Shown piece by piece: positions 19,698-30,735 of a DNA stretch of 64,000 nt; the first letter of the stretch is position 1, and every line of letters starts with the position of its first letter. The translations under genes were made by a program, and so were the position numbers. The DNA lies in contig NZ_CP073015.1 in NCBI RefSeq assembly GCF_018080005.1, forward strand, positions 372,001 through 436,000. The letters run 5' to 3'. The DNA comes from Flavobacterium sp. CS20 (GTDB taxonomy: Bacteria; Bacteroidota; Bacteroidia; Flavobacteriales; Flavobacteriaceae). Below the pieces are notes generated by a model, which worked only from the letters and a program-made list of their open reading frames with translations, did no database searches and had not been told where the DNA came from.

Positions 19698-20222
19698 TTA
19701 TCCGTTAAATACTTTATCTATTGATATTCCTCTTTGCTTTGCAACTGTATCGACATTTCTTAATTGTAAGAGTGCGTCAAAAGTAGCTTTTACTACGTTG
19801 TGAGGATTAGTAGAACCTTGGTTTTTTGACAATACATCATGAACTCCAACAGATTCTAATACAATTCTAGTGGGACCGCCGGCAATTACACCAGTACCTT
19901 CAGATGCAGGAAAAAGAGAAACTTTTGCTCCAGCATATTTTCCTTTTTGCTCGTGTGGTAATGTTCCTTTGTTTAGAGGAATTCTTATCAAGTTTTTCTT
20001 AGCATCTTCAACTGCTTTTGCAATAGCATCAGCAACTTCTTTTGACTTGCCAAGACCTTGACCTACAACGCCATTTTCATTACCAACAACAACTATAGCA
20101 GAAAACCCAAAAGCTCTACCACCTTTAGTTACTTTAGTAACACGTTGAACCCCTACTAGTCTATCTTTTAAATCTAAACCTCCAGGCTTAACAAACTCTA
20201 CGTTTTTATAATTTTGATACAT
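19698..20222 (-). CDS. rpsE: 30S ribosomal protein S5
   Basis: This 174-residue protein of the 30S subunit is involved in mRNA unwinding and decoding accuracy. The double-stranded RNA-binding-like N-terminal domain includes [20 protein letters not shown] at about residues 27-46. The C-terminal ribosomal S5 fold includes [20 protein letters not shown]. It starts at ATG 20222, 4 bases after rplR. The length is normal for Bacteroidota. Confidence 0.97.
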   Translation of the reverse strand: MYQNYKNVEFVKPGGLDLKDRLVGVQRVTKVTKGGRAFGFSAIVVVGNENGVVGQGLGKSKEVADAIAKAVEDAKKNLIRIPLNKGTLPHEQKGKYAGAKVSLFPASEGTGVIAGGPTRIVLESVGVHDVLSKNQGSTNPHNVVKATFDALLQLRNVDTVAKQRGISIDKVFNG

Positions 20223-20226
20223 ATAT

Positions 20227-20577
20227 TTAAAATTTTAATCCACCTTCTCTGGCTCCTTCAGCCAATGATTTAACTCTACCGTGGTACAGGTAGCCACTTC
20301 TATCAAAAGCAACTTCTTCGATACCGATTTTACTTGCTTTTTCAGCGATGGCTTGACCAACTGCTTTAGAGCGTTCAACTTTAGGCTTATCTTTTGAAGC
20401 ATCAGTTCTTGAAGATGCTGAGGCAAGTGTTTTGCCATTGACATCATCAATGAGTTGAGCATAAATCTCAAAATTGCTTCTGTAAACAGATAATCTTGGT
20501 TTAGTTGCTGTACCTTTTATACTTTTTCTGATTCTCTGATGAATCTTTTTTCTTCTTTTTTGTTTAGAAAATCTCAT
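20227..20577 (-). CDS. rplR: 50S ribosomal protein L18
   Basis: This 116-residue protein binds 5S rRNA in the central protuberance. It has a basic N-terminus ([20 protein letters not shown]), [18 protein letters not shown] at about residues 28-45, and the C-terminal [20 protein letters not shown]. It is placed between rplF and rpsE with gaps of 2 and 4 bases. The frame is intact. Confidence 0.97.
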   Translation of the reverse strand: MRFSKQKRRKKIHQRIRKSIKGTATKPRLSVYRSNFEIYAQLIDDVNGKTLASASSRTDASKDKPKVERSKAVGQAIAEKASKIGIEEVAFDRSGYLYHGRVKSLAEGAREGGLKF

Positions 20578-20579
20578 AA

Positions 20580-21122
20580 TTATGCTGATTTACCTGCTTT
20601 TCTTCTTATGTATTCACCAACATACTTAATTCCTTTACCTTTGTATGGTTCTGGTTTTCTGTATGATCTGATTTTAGCTGCAACTTGATTAACAAGTTGT
20701 TTATCGTGTGATGTTAATTTTATGATTGGATTTTTGCCTTTTTCACTCGCAGTTTCAACTTTTATTTCTGGGGCGAGTTGAATAACTATATTGTGTGAAA
20801 ATCCAATAGCGATATCTAATTTTTGACCTTGATTGGATGCTCTGTAACCTACGCCTACAAGTTCTAATTCTTTTGAGTAACCTTTAGTTACTCCTGTTAT
20901 CATGTTGTTGATGAGAGATCTATATAAACCGTGTTTAGATTTTATATTTTTGTTATCGTTTGGTCGTTCTACGATAATTTCACCATCTTCTTGCTTGATT
21001 TTAACGTCTTCAAATTTTTGAGTGAGTTCACCAAGCTTACCTTTAACTGATATAGAGTTGTCCTCGAGTTTAATCTCGACACCTTCTGGTATTTTTACTG
21101 GACTATTTCCTATTCTAGACAT
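20580..21122 (-). CDS. rplF: 50S ribosomal protein L6
   Basis: This 180-residue protein, located near the factor-binding site of the 50S, is made of two related domains. It starts [19 protein letters not shown] and carries the second-domain signature [20 protein letters not shown] near the C-terminus. The [15 protein letters not shown] segment at about residues 80-94 marks the inter-domain region. It is in spc-operon order, 20 bases after rpsH. Confidence 0.97.
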   Translation of the reverse strand: MSRIGNSPVKIPEGVEIKLEDNSISVKGKLGELTQKFEDVKIKQEDGEIIVERPNDNKNIKSKHGLYRSLINNMITGVTKGYSKELELVGVGYRASNQGQKLDIAIGFSHNIVIQLAPEIKVETASEKGKNPIIKLTSHDKQLVNQVAAKIRSYRKPEPYKGKGIKYVGEYIRRKAGKSA

Positions 21123-21142
21123 AACTAATCTTTTATCTTATA

Positions 21143-21541
21143 TTAATATACGTAACAGAGCAACTCTCCACCAACATTATCTCTTTGTGCTTGTTTTCCT
21201 GTCATTAAGCCCTTTGAAGTTGAAACAATTGAAATTCCAAGTCCATTGAGTACACGGGGTATTTCATTGCTACCAGCATATTTTCTCAAACCAGGTTTAC
21301 TGATACGCTGAATCTTTTTTATTACAGGTTCTTGGCTAAGTTTATCATATTTAAGAGCTATCTTGATGACACCTTGCTTGTTGTCATCTATAAATTTATA
21401 GCTTAAAATAAAACCTTGGTCAAAAAGAATTTTTGTCAATTCTTTTTTAAGATTAGAAGCTGGTATTTCTACCGTTCTATGCCCAGCGACGACAGCATTT
21501 CTAATTCTGGTTAAATAATCTGATACAGGATCTATATTCAT
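21143..21541 (-). CDS. rpsH: 30S ribosomal protein S8
   Basis: This 132-residue protein binds helix 21 of 16S rRNA and in other bacteria represses the spc operon. It begins MNIDPVSDYLTRIRNAVVAG and ends with the S8 signature GISIVSTSKGLMTGKQAQRD followed by NVGGELLCYVY. It is placed between rpsN and rplF. No S8-binding mimic could be picked out by eye in the rplE leader. Confidence 0.97.
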   Translation of the reverse strand: MNIDPVSDYLTRIRNAVVAGHRTVEIPASNLKKELTKILFDQGFILSYKFIDDNKQGVIKIALKYDKLSQEPVIKKIQRISKPGLRKYAGSNEIPRVLNGLGISIVSTSKGLMTGKQAQRDNVGGELLCYVY

Positions 21542-21560
21542 TTTATATTGCTTTTAAAAA

Positions 21561-21830
21561 TTACCAGCTTGCTTTTTTAACACCTGGAATTAAACCTTTA
21601 TTTGCCATTTCTCTAAACATAACACGAGAAATTCCAAACGTTCTCATATAGCCTTTTGGTCTTCCAGTAAGTTTACAACGGTTGTGCAGTCTTACAGGAG
21701 AAGAATTTTTAGGCAACTTTTGTAGTGCTTCATAATCGCCTTCTTCTTTGAGGCGTTTACGCTTTTCAGCATATTTTTCTACTAATTTTTCGCGTTTTAC
21801 TTCGCGAGCTTTCATTGATTCTTTAGCCAT
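21561..21830 (-). CDS. rpsN: 30S ribosomal protein S14 (zinc-free, long form)
   Basis: This 89-residue protein of the 30S head is the C- form: only one Cys is present, in [18 protein letters not shown], so no zinc is bound. It starts [20 protein letters not shown] and ends [14 protein letters not shown], typical of the longer zinc-independent S14. It lies between rplE and rpsH with a 1-base gap to rplE. Confidence 0.97.
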   Translation of the reverse strand: MAKESMKAREVKREKLVEKYAEKRKRLKEEGDYEALQKLPKNSSPVRLHNRCKLTGRPKGYMRTFGISRVMFREMANKGLIPGVKKASW

Positions 21831-21831
21831 A

Positions 21832-22383
21832 TTAATTCTTTTTAAAAGGCAAACCTAATTCTGTTAATAATGCTTTTGCTTCTTTATCGGTATCAGCTGA
21901 CGTTACAAATGAGATGTCCATACCAGAGATACGATTTACTTTATCTATATTTATTTCTGGAAAAATGATTTGTTCTGTAATTCCCAGATTATAATTTCCT
22001 CTTCCGTCAAAACCATCAGGGTTTATACCGCTAAAATCTCTTACTCGAGGTAGGGCAGAAGTAATCAACCGGTCTAGGAATTCATACATTCTATGACCTC
22101 TTAAAGTTACTTTAGCACCGATAGGCATTCCTTTTCTTAATTTAAAAGATGCGACATCTTTTTTGGATACAGTTGGTACTGCTTTTTGACCAGCTATTCT
22201 AGAGAGTTCATCAACAGCCTGATCAATAAGTTTTTTGTCTGCAATAGCTTCTCCAACACCTCTACTCAAAACAATTTTTTGAAGTTTTGGGGTTTCCATG
22301 GTATTAGAATAGCTAAACTCTTTAACAAGATTCTTTTTAACTCTTGTTTGATATTCTTTTTTTAATCTAGGTATATATTCCAT
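21832..22383 (-). CDS. rplE: 50S ribosomal protein L5
   Basis: This 183-residue 5S rRNA-binding protein forms the bridge to S13. It starts [20 protein letters not shown] and shows [20 protein letters not shown] at about residues 37-56, [18 protein letters not shown] at about residues 94-111 and [20 protein letters not shown]. The length is normal. It begins 2 bases after rplX. Confidence 0.97.
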   Translation of the reverse strand: MEYIPRLKKEYQTRVKKNLVKEFSYSNTMETPKLQKIVLSRGVGEAIADKKLIDQAVDELSRIAGQKAVPTVSKKDVASFKLRKGMPIGAKVTLRGHRMYEFLDRLITSALPRVRDFSGINPDGFDGRGNYNLGITEQIIFPEINIDKVNRISGMDISFVTSADTDKEAKALLTELGLPFKKN

Positions 22384-22385
22384 AA

Positions 22386-22703
22386 CTAGCTAATTACTTC
22401 GTTAGTTTTTGTTGAAACCCTTACTTTTTTTCCGTCTTGAATTTCATATCTAACACGAGTTGGATTTCCATTTTTATCTATTAGTGCTACATTTGAAATA
22501 TGTATAGGGGCTTCTTTTTCTTGAATACCACCTTGTGGATTTTGAGCACTTGGTTTGAGGTGTTTTTTAATCATATTAACAGATTCTACAATAACTTTTT
22601 CAGAATCGTATAATACTTTTAAAACTTTGCCTTCTTGACCTTTATTTTCACCGGCTATAACTTGAACAGTATCACTTGTTTTGATTTTAAACTTTTTCAT
22701 CAT
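22386..22703 (-). CDS. rplX: 50S ribosomal protein L24
   Basis: This 105-residue assembly-initiator protein has an N-terminal KOW motif ([18 protein letters not shown], about residues 14-31), followed by [20 protein letters not shown]. Two adjacent ATG codons (22703 and 22700) could start it. It sits between rplN and rplE in spc-operon order. Confidence 0.96.
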   Translation of the reverse strand: MMKKFKIKTSDTVQVIAGENKGQEGKVLKVLYDSEKVIVESVNMIKKHLKPSAQNPQGGIQEKEAPIHISNVALIDKNGNPTRVRYEIQDGKKVRVSTKTNEVIS

Positions 22704-22710
22704 TATAGTT

Positions 22711-23079
22711 TTAAAGCACTTCAGGTGCCAATGAAACGATTTTCATGAATTTATTTTCTCTCAATTCTTTTGCAACTGGACCAAAAACACGTGTTCCTCT
22801 CATTTCACCAGTTGGGTTTAACAAAACACATGCGTTATCATCAAATCTGATGTAAGAGCCATCGGGTCTTCTGACTTCTTTGTTGGTTCTTACAATTACA
22901 GCTGTTGATACTGCACCTTTTTTGATACTACCATTAGGTGTGGCTTCTTTTACACTGACGACAACTTTGTCACCAACGCTTGCGTATCTTTTTTTAGTAC
23001 CACCTAATACTCTAATGACCAAAACTTGCTTGGCACCAGTATTATCGGCTACTCTTAATCTTGATTCTTGTTGTACCAT
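22711..23079 (-). CDS. rplN: 50S ribosomal protein L14
   Basis: This 122-residue protein at the subunit interface starts [20 protein letters not shown] and contains the L14 signature around [20 protein letters not shown], then [17 protein letters not shown]. The length matches E. coli (123). It begins 2 bases after rpsQ, the first gene of the spc part of the cluster. Confidence 0.97.
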   Translation of the reverse strand: MVQQESRLRVADNTGAKQVLVIRVLGGTKKRYASVGDKVVVSVKEATPNGSIKKGAVSTAVIVRTNKEVRRPDGSYIRFDDNACVLLNPTGEMRGTRVFGPVAKELRENKFMKIVSLAPEVL

Positions 23080-23081
23080 AA

Positions 23082-23339
23082 TTATTTAGCTCTTTCAATT
23101 ATATCAACTAATCTCCAACGCTTTGTTTTGCTCAGAGGTCTTGTTTCCATTATTTTAACAGTATCGCCTTCGTTACACGTATCTTTTTCATCGTGGGCTA
23201 CATACTTTTTTGTTTTTAGAACGAATTTTCCGTAGATAGGGTGTTTGATTTTTTTTACTTCAGACACGACTATTGATTTAAGCATTTTATTGCTTGTTAC
23301 AACACCTATACGTTCTTTCCTTAAATTTCTTTTTTCCAT
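23082..23339 (-). CDS. rpsQ: 30S ribosomal protein S17
   Basis: This 85-residue OB-fold protein is a primary binder of the 16S rRNA 5' domain. It begins [20 protein letters not shown] and carries [20 protein letters not shown] and the C-terminal [19 protein letters not shown]. It is placed between rpmC and rplN with small gaps. Confidence 0.97.
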   Translation of the reverse strand: MEKRNLRKERIGVVTSNKMLKSIVVSEVKKIKHPIYGKFVLKTKKYVAHDEKDTCNEGDTVKIMETRPLSKTKRWRLVDIIERAK

Positions 23340-23351
23340 TATTTTGAGGAA

Positions 23352-23543
23352 TTAAACTAAATTTCTTTTGCTGATTTCTGTATTCATTCTTGCAACAGAT
23401 CTTCGTAATGTTCTGATTTGCATTGGGTTTTCTAATGGTGTCAAAGTATGAGCCATTTTGAGTTCAGATATTTTCTGTTTGGTTGTTTCTAAGGCTTCAA
23501 CCAAATCAGCGTCAGATAATTTTATTATTTCAGATTGTTTCAT
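23352..23543 (-). CDS. rpmC: 50S ribosomal protein L29
   Basis: This 63-residue two-helix protein lies near the exit tunnel and helps to dock SRP and trigger factor. It has an N-terminal helix MKQSEIIKLSDADLVEALET and the C-terminal signature PMQIRTLRRSVARMNTEI. It starts at ATG 23543, 8 bases after rplP. Confidence 0.96.
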   Translation of the reverse strand: MKQSEIIKLSDADLVEALETTKQKISELKMAHTLTPLENPMQIRTLRRSVARMNTEISKRNLV

Positions 23544-23551
23544 AATCGTTT

Positions 23552-23971
23552 TTATTCTTGATAATCTCTAGCGACAACAAACTTTGTTTTAACTGGCAAT
23601 TTTTGTCTTGCAAGTCTTAAAGCTTCTTTAGCGATATCTTGAGTTACACCACCTATTTCAAACATAATTCTTCCTGGTTTAACAACAGCTGCATAATATT
23701 CTAATGCACCTTTTCCTTTACCCATTCTAACCTCGAGAGGTTTTTTAGTGATAGGTTTATCTGGAAATATTTTTATCCACAAAGAGCCTTCTCTTTTCAT
23801 ATATCTTGTGGCGACAATACGAGCGGCTTCAATTTGTCTTGAAGTTATAAAAGATGAGTCTAAAGACTTCAAACCAAAAGTACCATTAGAAAGTCGGTGT
23901 CCTCTATTAGAGTTACCTTTCATTCGTACTTTTTGTTGCTTTCGAAATTTGGTTTTCTTTGGTTGTAACAT
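23552..23971 (-). CDS. rplP: 50S ribosomal protein L16
   Basis: This 139-residue protein contacts the A-site tRNA. It starts [20 protein letters not shown]. Its conserved stretches include [20 protein letters not shown] at about residues 43-62, [20 protein letters not shown] and the C-terminal [14 protein letters not shown]. It is placed between rpsC and rpmC, 12 bases after rpsC. The frame is intact. Confidence 0.97.
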   Translation of the reverse strand: MLQPKKTKFRKQQKVRMKGNSNRGHRLSNGTFGLKSLDSSFITSRQIEAARIVATRYMKREGSLWIKIFPDKPITKKPLEVRMGKGKGALEYYAAVVKPGRIMFEIGGVTQDIAKEALRLARQKLPVKTKFVVARDYQE

Positions 23972-23983
23972 GCTTACAATATT

Positions 23984-24697
23984 TTATTTTCTACGTCTAT
24001 CTCTTGAGCGATTAGACTTAGTGTTTTTTCCTCCTTTTTTCTGTAATCCTACAAGTGGTGAAAGTTCTCTTTTTCCATACACTTCACCTTTCATAATCCA
24101 AACTTTAATCCCTAATCTTCCGTATGTTGTATGGGCTTCAACTAAGGCATAATCAATGTCAGCTCTAAAGGTTGATAATGGGATTCTGCCTTCTTTGTAA
24201 GATTCTACACGTGCCATTTCTGCACCATTCAATCTTCCAGCAATTTGAATTTTTATGCCTTCTGCATTCATTCTCATAGTTGCAAGAATGGCCATTTTGA
24301 TAGCTCTACGGTATGAAATTCTATTTTCAACTTGTCTTGCTACACTTGAAGCAACTAAAAACGCATCAAGTTCAGGTCTTTTAATTTCAAAAATATTTAC
24401 TTGAACTTCTTTGTTGGTGAGTTGTTTTAATTCTTCTTTTAATTTATCAACTTCTTGACCGCCTTTACCAATTATAATTCCAGGTCTTGCAGTAGTAATT
24501 GTAACGGTTACTATTTTAAGTGTACGTTCGATGATAACTCTAGATACACTGGCTTTGGACAGTCTAGCGTGAATATATTTTCTGATTTTATCGTCTTCAG
24601 CAATATTATCACCATAATCATTACCACCATACCAGTTGGATTCCCAACCTTTTATAATTCCTAATCTATTTCCTACCGGGTTTGTTTTTTGTCCCAT
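23984..24697 (-). CDS. rpsC: 30S ribosomal protein S3
   Basis: This 237-residue protein lines the mRNA entry channel. It starts [20 protein letters not shown]. The KH domain has the GxxG loop in [18 protein letters not shown] at about residues 74-91. The C-terminal domain includes [20 protein letters not shown] and [17 protein letters not shown] residues ([14 protein letters not shown]). It ends in an Arg/Lys-rich tail. The gene is in S10-operon order, 8 bases after rplV. Confidence 0.97.
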   Translation of the reverse strand: MGQKTNPVGNRLGIIKGWESNWYGGNDYGDNIAEDDKIRKYIHARLSKASVSRVIIERTLKIVTVTITTARPGIIIGKGGQEVDKLKEELKQLTNKEVQVNIFEIKRPELDAFLVASSVARQVENRISYRRAIKMAILATMRMNAEGIKIQIAGRLNGAEMARVESYKEGRIPLSTFRADIDYALVEAHTTYGRLGIKVWIMKGEVYGKRELSPLVGLQKKGGKNTKSNRSRDRRRK

Positions 24698-24705
24698 AAT
24701 ATATC

Positions 24706-25113
24706 TTAGCTATCTAAATTATTATTTTCACCTAAAATTAAAGTAACGTGGTTAGAACGTTTTCTTATCCTGTGTGCTCTTCCTTGAGGAGCAGGTCTTA
24801 ATCTTTTTAAAACTCTAGCACTATCAACTTTTATTTCTTTGATGTATAGCCCAGCGTTTTCTATAGCAGCATCTTCATTTTTTTGTTGCCAATTGGCAAT
24901 AGCTGAAAGCAAAAGTTTTTCTACACGTTGTGCGGCTTCTTTTTTGCTGAATTTTAAAACTTGTAAAGCTTTTTCAACGTCCATACCTCTGACCAAATCA
25001 GTCACTAATCTCATTTTTCTTGGCGAAGTAGGGCAGTTGTTTAATTTAGCATACGCCAAATTAGATTTCCTTTCTTTTATAGCTTCAGCACGTTGTTTTT
25101 TTCTAACTCCCAT
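24706..25113 (-). CDS. rplV: 50S ribosomal protein L22
   Basis: This 135-residue protein has a beta-hairpin that lines the exit tunnel and is a site of macrolide resistance changes. The core includes [20 protein letters not shown] at about residues 29-48 and, in the hairpin region, [20 protein letters not shown]. No unusual deletion is seen in the loop. It lies between rpsS and rpsC. Confidence 0.97.
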   Translation of the reverse strand: MGVRKKQRAEAIKERKSNLAYAKLNNCPTSPRKMRLVTDLVRGMDVEKALQVLKFSKKEAAQRVEKLLLSAIANWQQKNEDAAIENAGLYIKEIKVDSARVLKRLRPAPQGRAHRIRKRSNHVTLILGENNNLDS

Positions 25114-25129
25114 GATAGTCTATCTATTA

Positions 25130-25402
25130 TTACTTTTTGTTTTTAGCTGAGGTATGTCCTCTAAATGTACGAGTTGGTGAAAATTCACCTAATTTATGAC
25201 CTACCATATTTTCAGTTATAAAAACAGGTACAAATTGTTTCCCATTGTGAACACCGATGGTTTGACCAACAAAATCTGGTGTAATCATTGATGCTCTTGA
25301 CCAAGTTTTAATAACTGACTTTTTGCCAGACTCAACATTTTGAGCCACTTTTCTCTCTAATTTATAGTGAACGTAAGGTCCTTTTTTTAGTGATCTAGCC
25401 AT
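25130..25402 (-). CDS. rpsS: 30S ribosomal protein S19
   Basis: This 90-residue protein of the 30S head starts [20 protein letters not shown] and has [20 protein letters not shown] and [20 protein letters not shown], the S19 signature. It begins 3 bases after the rplB stop and precedes rplV. The length is normal. Confidence 0.97.
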   Translation of the reverse strand: MARSLKKGPYVHYKLERKVAQNVESGKKSVIKTWSRASMITPDFVGQTIGVHNGKQFVPVFITENMVGHKLGEFSPTRTFRGHTSAKNKK

Positions 25403-25405
25403 GTT

Positions 25406-26230
25406 TTATTTCTTTTTACGTTCTAAAATATGTTTGTTACTCGATTTTGTTAAAGATCTTGTTTTAAAACCTTTAGCAGGAATGCCTTTACGCGATCTTG
25501 GATGACCACCTGAAGCTCTTCCTTCACCACCACCCATTGGGTGATCAACTGGGTTCATCACAACTGGTCTGGTTCTAGGTCTTCTGCCTAACCAACGACT
25601 TCTACCAGCTTTACCTGATATCAATAATTGATGATCGCTATTAGAAACTGCACCAATCATTGCTTTACAATCAGATAGAACTAATCTTGTTTCACCTGAT
25701 GGCAATTTAATGGTTACATATTTACCTTCTTTAGCTGTTAATTGAGCAAATGTTCCTGCACTTCTGACCATTACAGCTCCATTGCCTGGTACTAATTCAA
25801 TACAAGAAATGATAGAGCCAAATGGTATTTTAGATAAAGGTAAAGCATTACCAATATCGGCAGATGCTGTATCACCAGATTGAACGATTTGTCCAACTTT
25901 TAATCCACTTGGAGCTATGATATAGCTTTTTTCTCCGTCTTTATATTGAATCAATGCTATATATGCTGTTCGGTTAGGGTCATATTCTATTGACTTAACT
26001 GTTGCAGGCATATCGGTTTTATTTCTTTTGAAATCGATAATTCTGTAACGTCTTTTATGACCACCACCACGGTAGCGCATTGTCATTTTTCCTTGGTTGT
26101 TTCGACCACCAGATTTTTTTATCGGAGCAAGCAAAGACTTTTCCGGCTTATCAGTTGTTATGGCGTCGAACCCACTTACAACTTTAAATCGCTGACCTGG
26201 CGTTATTGGTTTTAGTTTTTTTACAGGCAT
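25406..26230 (-). CDS. rplB: 50S ribosomal protein L2
   Basis: This 274-residue protein is needed for peptidyl-transferase centre assembly. It starts [20 protein letters not shown]. It contains [20 protein letters not shown], then the C-terminal signature [20 protein letters not shown] with the conserved His. The length is normal. It is placed between rplW and rpsS. Confidence 0.97.
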   Translation of the reverse strand: MPVKKLKPITPGQRFKVVSGFDAITTDKPEKSLLAPIKKSGGRNNQGKMTMRYRGGGHKRRYRIIDFKRNKTDMPATVKSIEYDPNRTAYIALIQYKDGEKSYIIAPSGLKVGQIVQSGDTASADIGNALPLSKIPFGSIISCIELVPGNGAVMVRSAGTFAQLTAKEGKYVTIKLPSGETRLVLSDCKAMIGAVSNSDHQLLISGKAGRSRWLGRRPRTRPVVMNPVDHPMGGGEGRASGGHPRSRKGIPAKGFKTRSLTKSSNKHILERKKK

Positions 26231-26239
26231 GTCTTAAAA

Positions 26240-26530
26240 TTAAAGATTACTGTATAAATCAATAGTATCACCATCGGCAACTTGAATGATTGCTTTTTTT
26301 AGAGCATCAGTCTTACCTGTTACCATTCCTGTTTTAGTGTACTTTGTTTTCACTGTTGGTTTAATATTCATCGTTCTTACTTTGTCAACTGTAACTCCAT
26401 AAGCATTTTCAACAGCATCTTTGATTTGGATTTTGTTGGCTTTATTATCTACAAAAAAAGAGAAGCGGTTGTTTAACTCACTATCTTCTGTAGCTTTTTC
26501 TGTTATAATAGGTTTGATTAAAATACTCAT
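26240..26530 (-). CDS. rplW: 50S ribosomal protein L23
   Basis: This 96-residue protein at the tunnel exit is a dock for trigger factor and SRP. It starts MSILIKPIITEKATEDSELN and has FFVDNKANKIQIKDAVENAY followed by VDKVRTMNIKP. Two bases separate it from rplD. It is in S10-operon order. Confidence 0.96.
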   Translation of the reverse strand: MSILIKPIITEKATEDSELNNRFSFFVDNKANKIQIKDAVENAYGVTVDKVRTMNIKPTVKTKYTKTGMVTGKTDALKKAIIQVADGDTIDLYSNL

Positions 26531-26532
26531 AG

Positions 26533-27162
26533 TTATTGACTCAAGTTTTGTTCTAAATATTCAATTACCGACTCAGATAATACTAAAACATCATTGTTTA
26601 AAATTCTGTAAGTATTTAATTCTGAAGCTGTTAAGACCTTATGTCTTTTCAAATTACGGGACGACAAATATACATTATTATTTGCATCTGCAAACACAAA
26701 AACCGATTTTTTATCGTCAAGTTTTAAATTTTCTAAAACTTTTAAAAATTCTTTGGTTTTTGGACTGTCAAAAGTAAAGTTTTCAACAACTAATAGTTCA
26801 TTATCATTGGCTTTTTGTGACAAAGCTGAAGCTCTAGCTAAACGTTTTAATTTTTTGTTTAATTTAAAGCGATAATTTCTAGGGCGAGGACTGAATACAC
26901 GACCACCACCTTTAAATATGGGTGATTTAATACTTCCAGCTCGTGCAGTACCAGTTCCTTTTTGTTTTTTAATTTTTCGAGTACTTCCTTTTATATCGGC
27001 TCTTTCTTTAGCTTTATGTGTACCTTGTCTTTTGCTGGCGAGATGTTGCTTAACATCAAGATAAACCGCGTGCTCGTTTGGCTCAATGCCAAAAACATCT
27101 TTAGAAAGGTTAACCGTTTTACCCGTTTCTTTTCCTTTTATGTCTAATACCTCTACTTTCAT
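26533..27162 (-). CDS. rplD: 50S ribosomal protein L4
   Basis: This 209-residue protein has a long loop that reaches the exit tunnel. The loop is seen at about residues 40-100, with KIKKQKGTGTARAGSIKSPI and GGRVFSPRPRNYRFKLNKK. In E. coli L4 also regulates the S10 operon. It lies between rplC and rplW. The frame is intact. Confidence 0.97.
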   Translation of the reverse strand: MKVEVLDIKGKETGKTVNLSKDVFGIEPNEHAVYLDVKQHLASKRQGTHKAKERADIKGSTRKIKKQKGTGTARAGSIKSPIFKGGGRVFSPRPRNYRFKLNKKLKRLARASALSQKANDNELLVVENFTFDSPKTKEFLKVLENLKLDDKKSVFVFADANNNVYLSSRNLKRHKVLTASELNTYRILNNDVLVLSESVIEYLEQNLSQ

Positions 27163-27175
27163 TATTTCTGAATTG

Positions 27176-27775
27176 TTAGGTAAGTGTTTTTATGGTAGGT
27201 ACGCAACCTTTAACCACAAGTAGATTTTTATCTTCTACAACTTTTAACACTTTAAGGTTAGTAACTTTTACTTTTTTATTTCCCATCTGTCCAGCCATTC
27301 TCATTCCTTTGAAAATTCTAGCAGGATAAGAAGTCGCACCAACAGAACCAGGAGCTCTCAACATGCTTTGCTGACCGTGAGTTCGTTCTGAACCACTAAA
27401 GCCGTGACGTTTTACAACGCCTTGAAATCCTTTTCCTTTAGTTATACCAGATACATCTACAAATTCACCTTCTTTAAAGATGTCAACTGTAATCTGATCT
27501 CCTAATTTAAATTCGCCTTCATAATCTTGGAATTCGACAACTTTACGTTTTACAGATGAGCCCGCTTTTTTAAAATGACCTTTTTCGACCATGGTTGAGC
27601 TTTTTTCTGTCTTGTCATCGAAACCAAGTTGAAGAGCTTCATACCCGTCAACCTCATTGGTTCTGACTTGGGTAACTGTGCATGATCCAGCTTGAATAAC
27701 AGTACACGGAATGTTCTTTCCGTTTTCGTCGTATAAGCTGGTCATACCTATTTTTTTTCCTAATAACCCAGACAT
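27176..27775 (-). CDS. rplC: 50S ribosomal protein L3
   Basis: This 199-residue early-assembly protein starts [20 protein letters not shown]. It contains the L3 signature region [20 protein letters not shown] at about residues 118-137, followed by [20 protein letters not shown]. It is placed between rpsJ and rplD. The length is normal. Confidence 0.97.
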   Translation of the reverse strand: MSGLLGKKIGMTSLYDENGKNIPCTVIQAGSCTVTQVRTNEVDGYEALQLGFDDKTEKSSTMVEKGHFKKAGSSVKRKVVEFQDYEGEFKLGDQITVDIFKEGEFVDVSGITKGKGFQGVVKRHGFSGSERTHGQQSMLRAPGSVGATSYPARIFKGMRMAGQMGNKKVKVTNLKVLKVVEDKNLLVVKGCVPTIKTLT

Positions 27776-27802
27776 TTGTTTATTGATTTAATTTAATATT
27801 GA

Positions 27803-28108
27803 TTATACTTTTATCTCGACTTCAACACCACTTGGCAATTCTAATTTCATCAGAGCATCAATTGTTTTTGATGATGAACTATAGATGTCTAACAAACGCT
27901 TGTAAGAATCTAATTGAAATTGTTCTCTTGCTTTTTTATTGACGTGAGGTGAACGCAATACAGTAAATATCTTCTTCTTTGTAGGAAGTGGTATTGGACC
28001 TGTAACTACAGCACCAGTGGTTTTTACGGTTTTAACAATCTTATCAGCTGATTTATCAACTAAATTGTGATCGTATGATTTTAACTTTATTCTAATTTTT
28101 TGACTCAT
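27803..28108 (-). CDS. rpsJ: 30S ribosomal protein S10
   Basis: This 101-residue protein of the 30S head is also NusE in antitermination. It starts [20 protein letters not shown] and carries [20 protein letters not shown] and the C-terminal [13 protein letters not shown]. It follows fusA directly (10 bases). tuf does not intervene in this genome, which is usual for Bacteroidota. Confidence 0.97.
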   Translation of the reverse strand: MSQKIRIKLKSYDHNLVDKSADKIVKTVKTTGAVVTGPIPLPTKKKIFTVLRSPHVNKKAREQFQLDSYKRLLDIYSSSSKTIDALMKLELPSGVEVEIKV

Positions 28109-28118
28109 TGTTCAAGAA

Positions 28119-30235
28119 TTATTCGTTAGTTGTGGTTCCTTTAGTTGCAGCTATAACTTCTTCAGACACGTTAGATGGTGTTTCTTCATAGTGTGAAAAT
28201 TCCATTGTTGAAGTTGCTCTACCAGAAGAAAGCGTTCTTAAGGTCGTTACATAACCAAACATTTCAGAAAGAGGTATAATGGCTTTAATAACTTTAGCAC
28301 CAGCACGATCAAACATATCATTGACTTGTCCGCGACGTTTGTTGAGGTCGCCAACAATATCACCCATGTTTTCTTCAGGGGTAACTACTTCGACTTTCAT
28401 CATTGGTTCAAGGATTACAGCTCCTGCAGATTTTGCTGCAGATTTGAAACCTAGTTTAGCGACAAGTTCAAAAGACAATTGATCAGAATCCACAGGGTGG
28501 AATGATCCATCTTTTAAGGTTACTTTTAGGCTATCCATTTGGAAGCCTGCTAAAGAGCCATTTTTCATTGCTTCTTCAAAACCTTTTTGAACCGATGGTA
28601 TAAATTCTTTAGGAACACGACCACCTTTGATTTCGTCAACAAATTGAAGTCCTTCTTTTTCAAAGTCTTCATCAACAGGACCCATTTCAAAAACTATATC
28701 AGCAAATTTACCACGACCACCAGATTGTTTTTTGTAAACTTCTCTGTGTTGAGCGGTTTTCTTAACAGCTTCTTTGTATTCTACTTGTGGTTCACCAACG
28801 TTGACTTCAACTTTAAACTCACGCTTCATTCTATCAATTAAAATATCGAGGTGAAGCTCACCCATTCCAGAAATAATAGTTTGACCTGAAGCTTCATCGG
28901 TTTTTACAACAAATGTTGGATCTTCTTCAGCCAGTTTAGATAGGGCAACACCCATTTTTTCAACATCGGCTTTAGTTTTTGGCTCAACTGCAATACCGAT
29001 GACTGGTGCAGGAAAAGTCATCGATTCTAAAACGATGGGGTGATTTAAGTCTGTAAGTGTATCTCCAGTTTTAATATCTTTAAAACCAACAGCGAGCAAC
29101 AATATCACCTGCTTCAATTTTATCGATAGGCTCTTGTTTGTTTGAGTGCATTTGATACATTCTTGAGATGCGTTCTTTTTTACCAGAACGTGTATTTAGG
29201 ACATAAGAACCCGCATCAAGTGTACCAGAATAAGTTCTAAAAAACGCCAAACGACCAACAAATGGATCTGTAGCAATTTTAAATGCTAAAGTCGCAAATG
29301 GAGATTCAACGTTTGGTTTTCTGCTTTCTACTTCATTGGTTTCAGGATTAGTGCCTTCAATAGCTTCAACATCTACAGGTGATGGTAAGTAACGCATTAC
29401 TGCGTCAAGCATAGCTTGTACACCTTTGTTTTTAAAGGCAGAACCACACATCATTGGGATGATAGACATATCTATTGTAGCGGCACGTAAAGCGACGATG
29501 ATTTCATCTTCTGTGATAGAGTTTTCATCTTCAAAGAATTTTTCCATCAACTCCTCATCATATTCAGCAACAGCTTCTACTAATTCAGCTCTGTATTTAT
29601 CAACAGTTTCTTGAAGTTCAGCAGGAATATCAACCACTTCATAAGTCATTCCCATATCTTCATCGTTCCAGATGATGGCTTTTTTAGATATTAAATCTAC
29701 TACACCTTTAAAATCAATCTCGTCACCGATTGGAACTTGAAGCGGAACAGGATTGCCACCCAGCATTTCCTTAACTTGCTTACAAACCATAAAGAAGTCA
29801 GCACCTTGTCGGTCCATTTTATTGACAAAACCAAGACGCGGTACTTTATATTTATCAGCCTGTCTCCAAACGGTTTCAGATTGTGGCTCAACACCATCAA
29901 CTGCACTAAAAAGTGCAACAACACCATCTAAAACACGCAATGAACGCTCTACCTCAACGGTAAAGTCAACGTGACCTGGTGTGTCAATAATGTTTACAAT
30001 ATATTCGTGATCTCTATACGGCCAGTACAATGCGTAGCGAAGCAGAAGTAATTGTAATACCACGCTCTTGCTCTTGCTCCATCCAGTCCATAGTCGTCGC
30101 ACCATCGTGAACTTCACCAATTTTGTGTGAAATACCTGTATAGTATAATATTCTTTCGGTAGTTGTTGTTTTGCCAGCATCAATGTGAGCTGCAATACCG
30201 ATGTTTCTTGTATATTTTAAATCTCTTTGTGCCAT
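28119..30235 (-). CDS. fusA: Elongation factor G, frame broken in two regions
   Basis: EF-G is the GTPase that drives translocation on the ribosome. The repaired product is about 705 residues, the normal size. The N-terminal part (30235-30014) has the P-loop [20 protein letters not shown] and ends abnormally after [10 protein letters not shown]. The frame shifts at about 30038-30041 (two extra bases or one missing), and again at 30023/30024, where TTGGCC appears as TGGCC. The middle part carries [12 protein letters not shown] and [13 protein letters not shown] third break at about 29091-29097, one extra base in GDIVAAVGF, leads to the last part with domains III-V ([19 protein letters not shown]). 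It lies between rpsG and rpsJ. Confidence 0.95.
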
Positions 30236-30241
30236 TTTATA

Positions 30242-30718
30242 TTAGAATCTAAAGTGTGAAAATGCTTTATTAGCTTCTGCCATTTTATGAGTATCTACAC
30301 GTTTCTTAACAGTCGCACCTTCTTCTTTAGCAGCGACAAGTATTTCTGCGACCAATTTAGCTGGCATAGATTTTTCGTTGCGTTTTCTTGCGAAAAGTAT
30401 CAACCATTTCATGGCAGTTGACACCTTACGGTCAGGTCTAATTGGTGTTGGTATTTGAAATGTTGCACCACCAACACGACGGCTTCTAACTTCTACGTGA
30501 GGCATTATATTAGATAATGCGTCTTTCCAAAGATCTAAAGCTGTCTTCTCTTCATCTTGTTTTTTTTCTTCAACAATATCAATAGCTTGATAAAAAATAT
30601 CAAAAGCCACAGATTTTTTGCCGTCCCACATCAGCATATTCACAAAACGTGTGACCAATGGGTCATGAAATTTTGGATCGGGTATGATGGAACGTTTTTT
30701 GGCTAATCTTTTTCTCAT
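30242..30718 (-). CDS. rpsG: 30S ribosomal protein S7
   Basis: This 158-residue primary binder of the 16S 3' domain is also the str-operon repressor in E. coli. It starts [20 protein letters not shown]. It contains [20 protein letters not shown] at about residues 68-87 and [19 protein letters not shown]. The length is normal. It is 6 bases upstream of fusA and 17 bases downstream of rpsL. Confidence 0.97.
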   Translation of the reverse strand: MRKRLAKKRSIIPDPKFHDPLVTRFVNMLMWDGKKSVAFDIFYQAIDIVEEKKQDEEKTALDLWKDALSNIMPHVEVRSRRVGGATFQIPTPIRPDRKVSTAMKWLILFARKRNEKSMPAKLVAEILVAAKEEGATVKKRVDTHKMAEANKAFSHFRF

Positions 30719-30735
30719 GTCTTCTTAAGATTTAA

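Noticed and set aside
28119..30235. Programmed frameshifting in fusA and the other broken genes
   Set aside because: No slippery heptamer with a downstream structure was seen. The shifts differ in size and direction, and several unrelated genes are affected.
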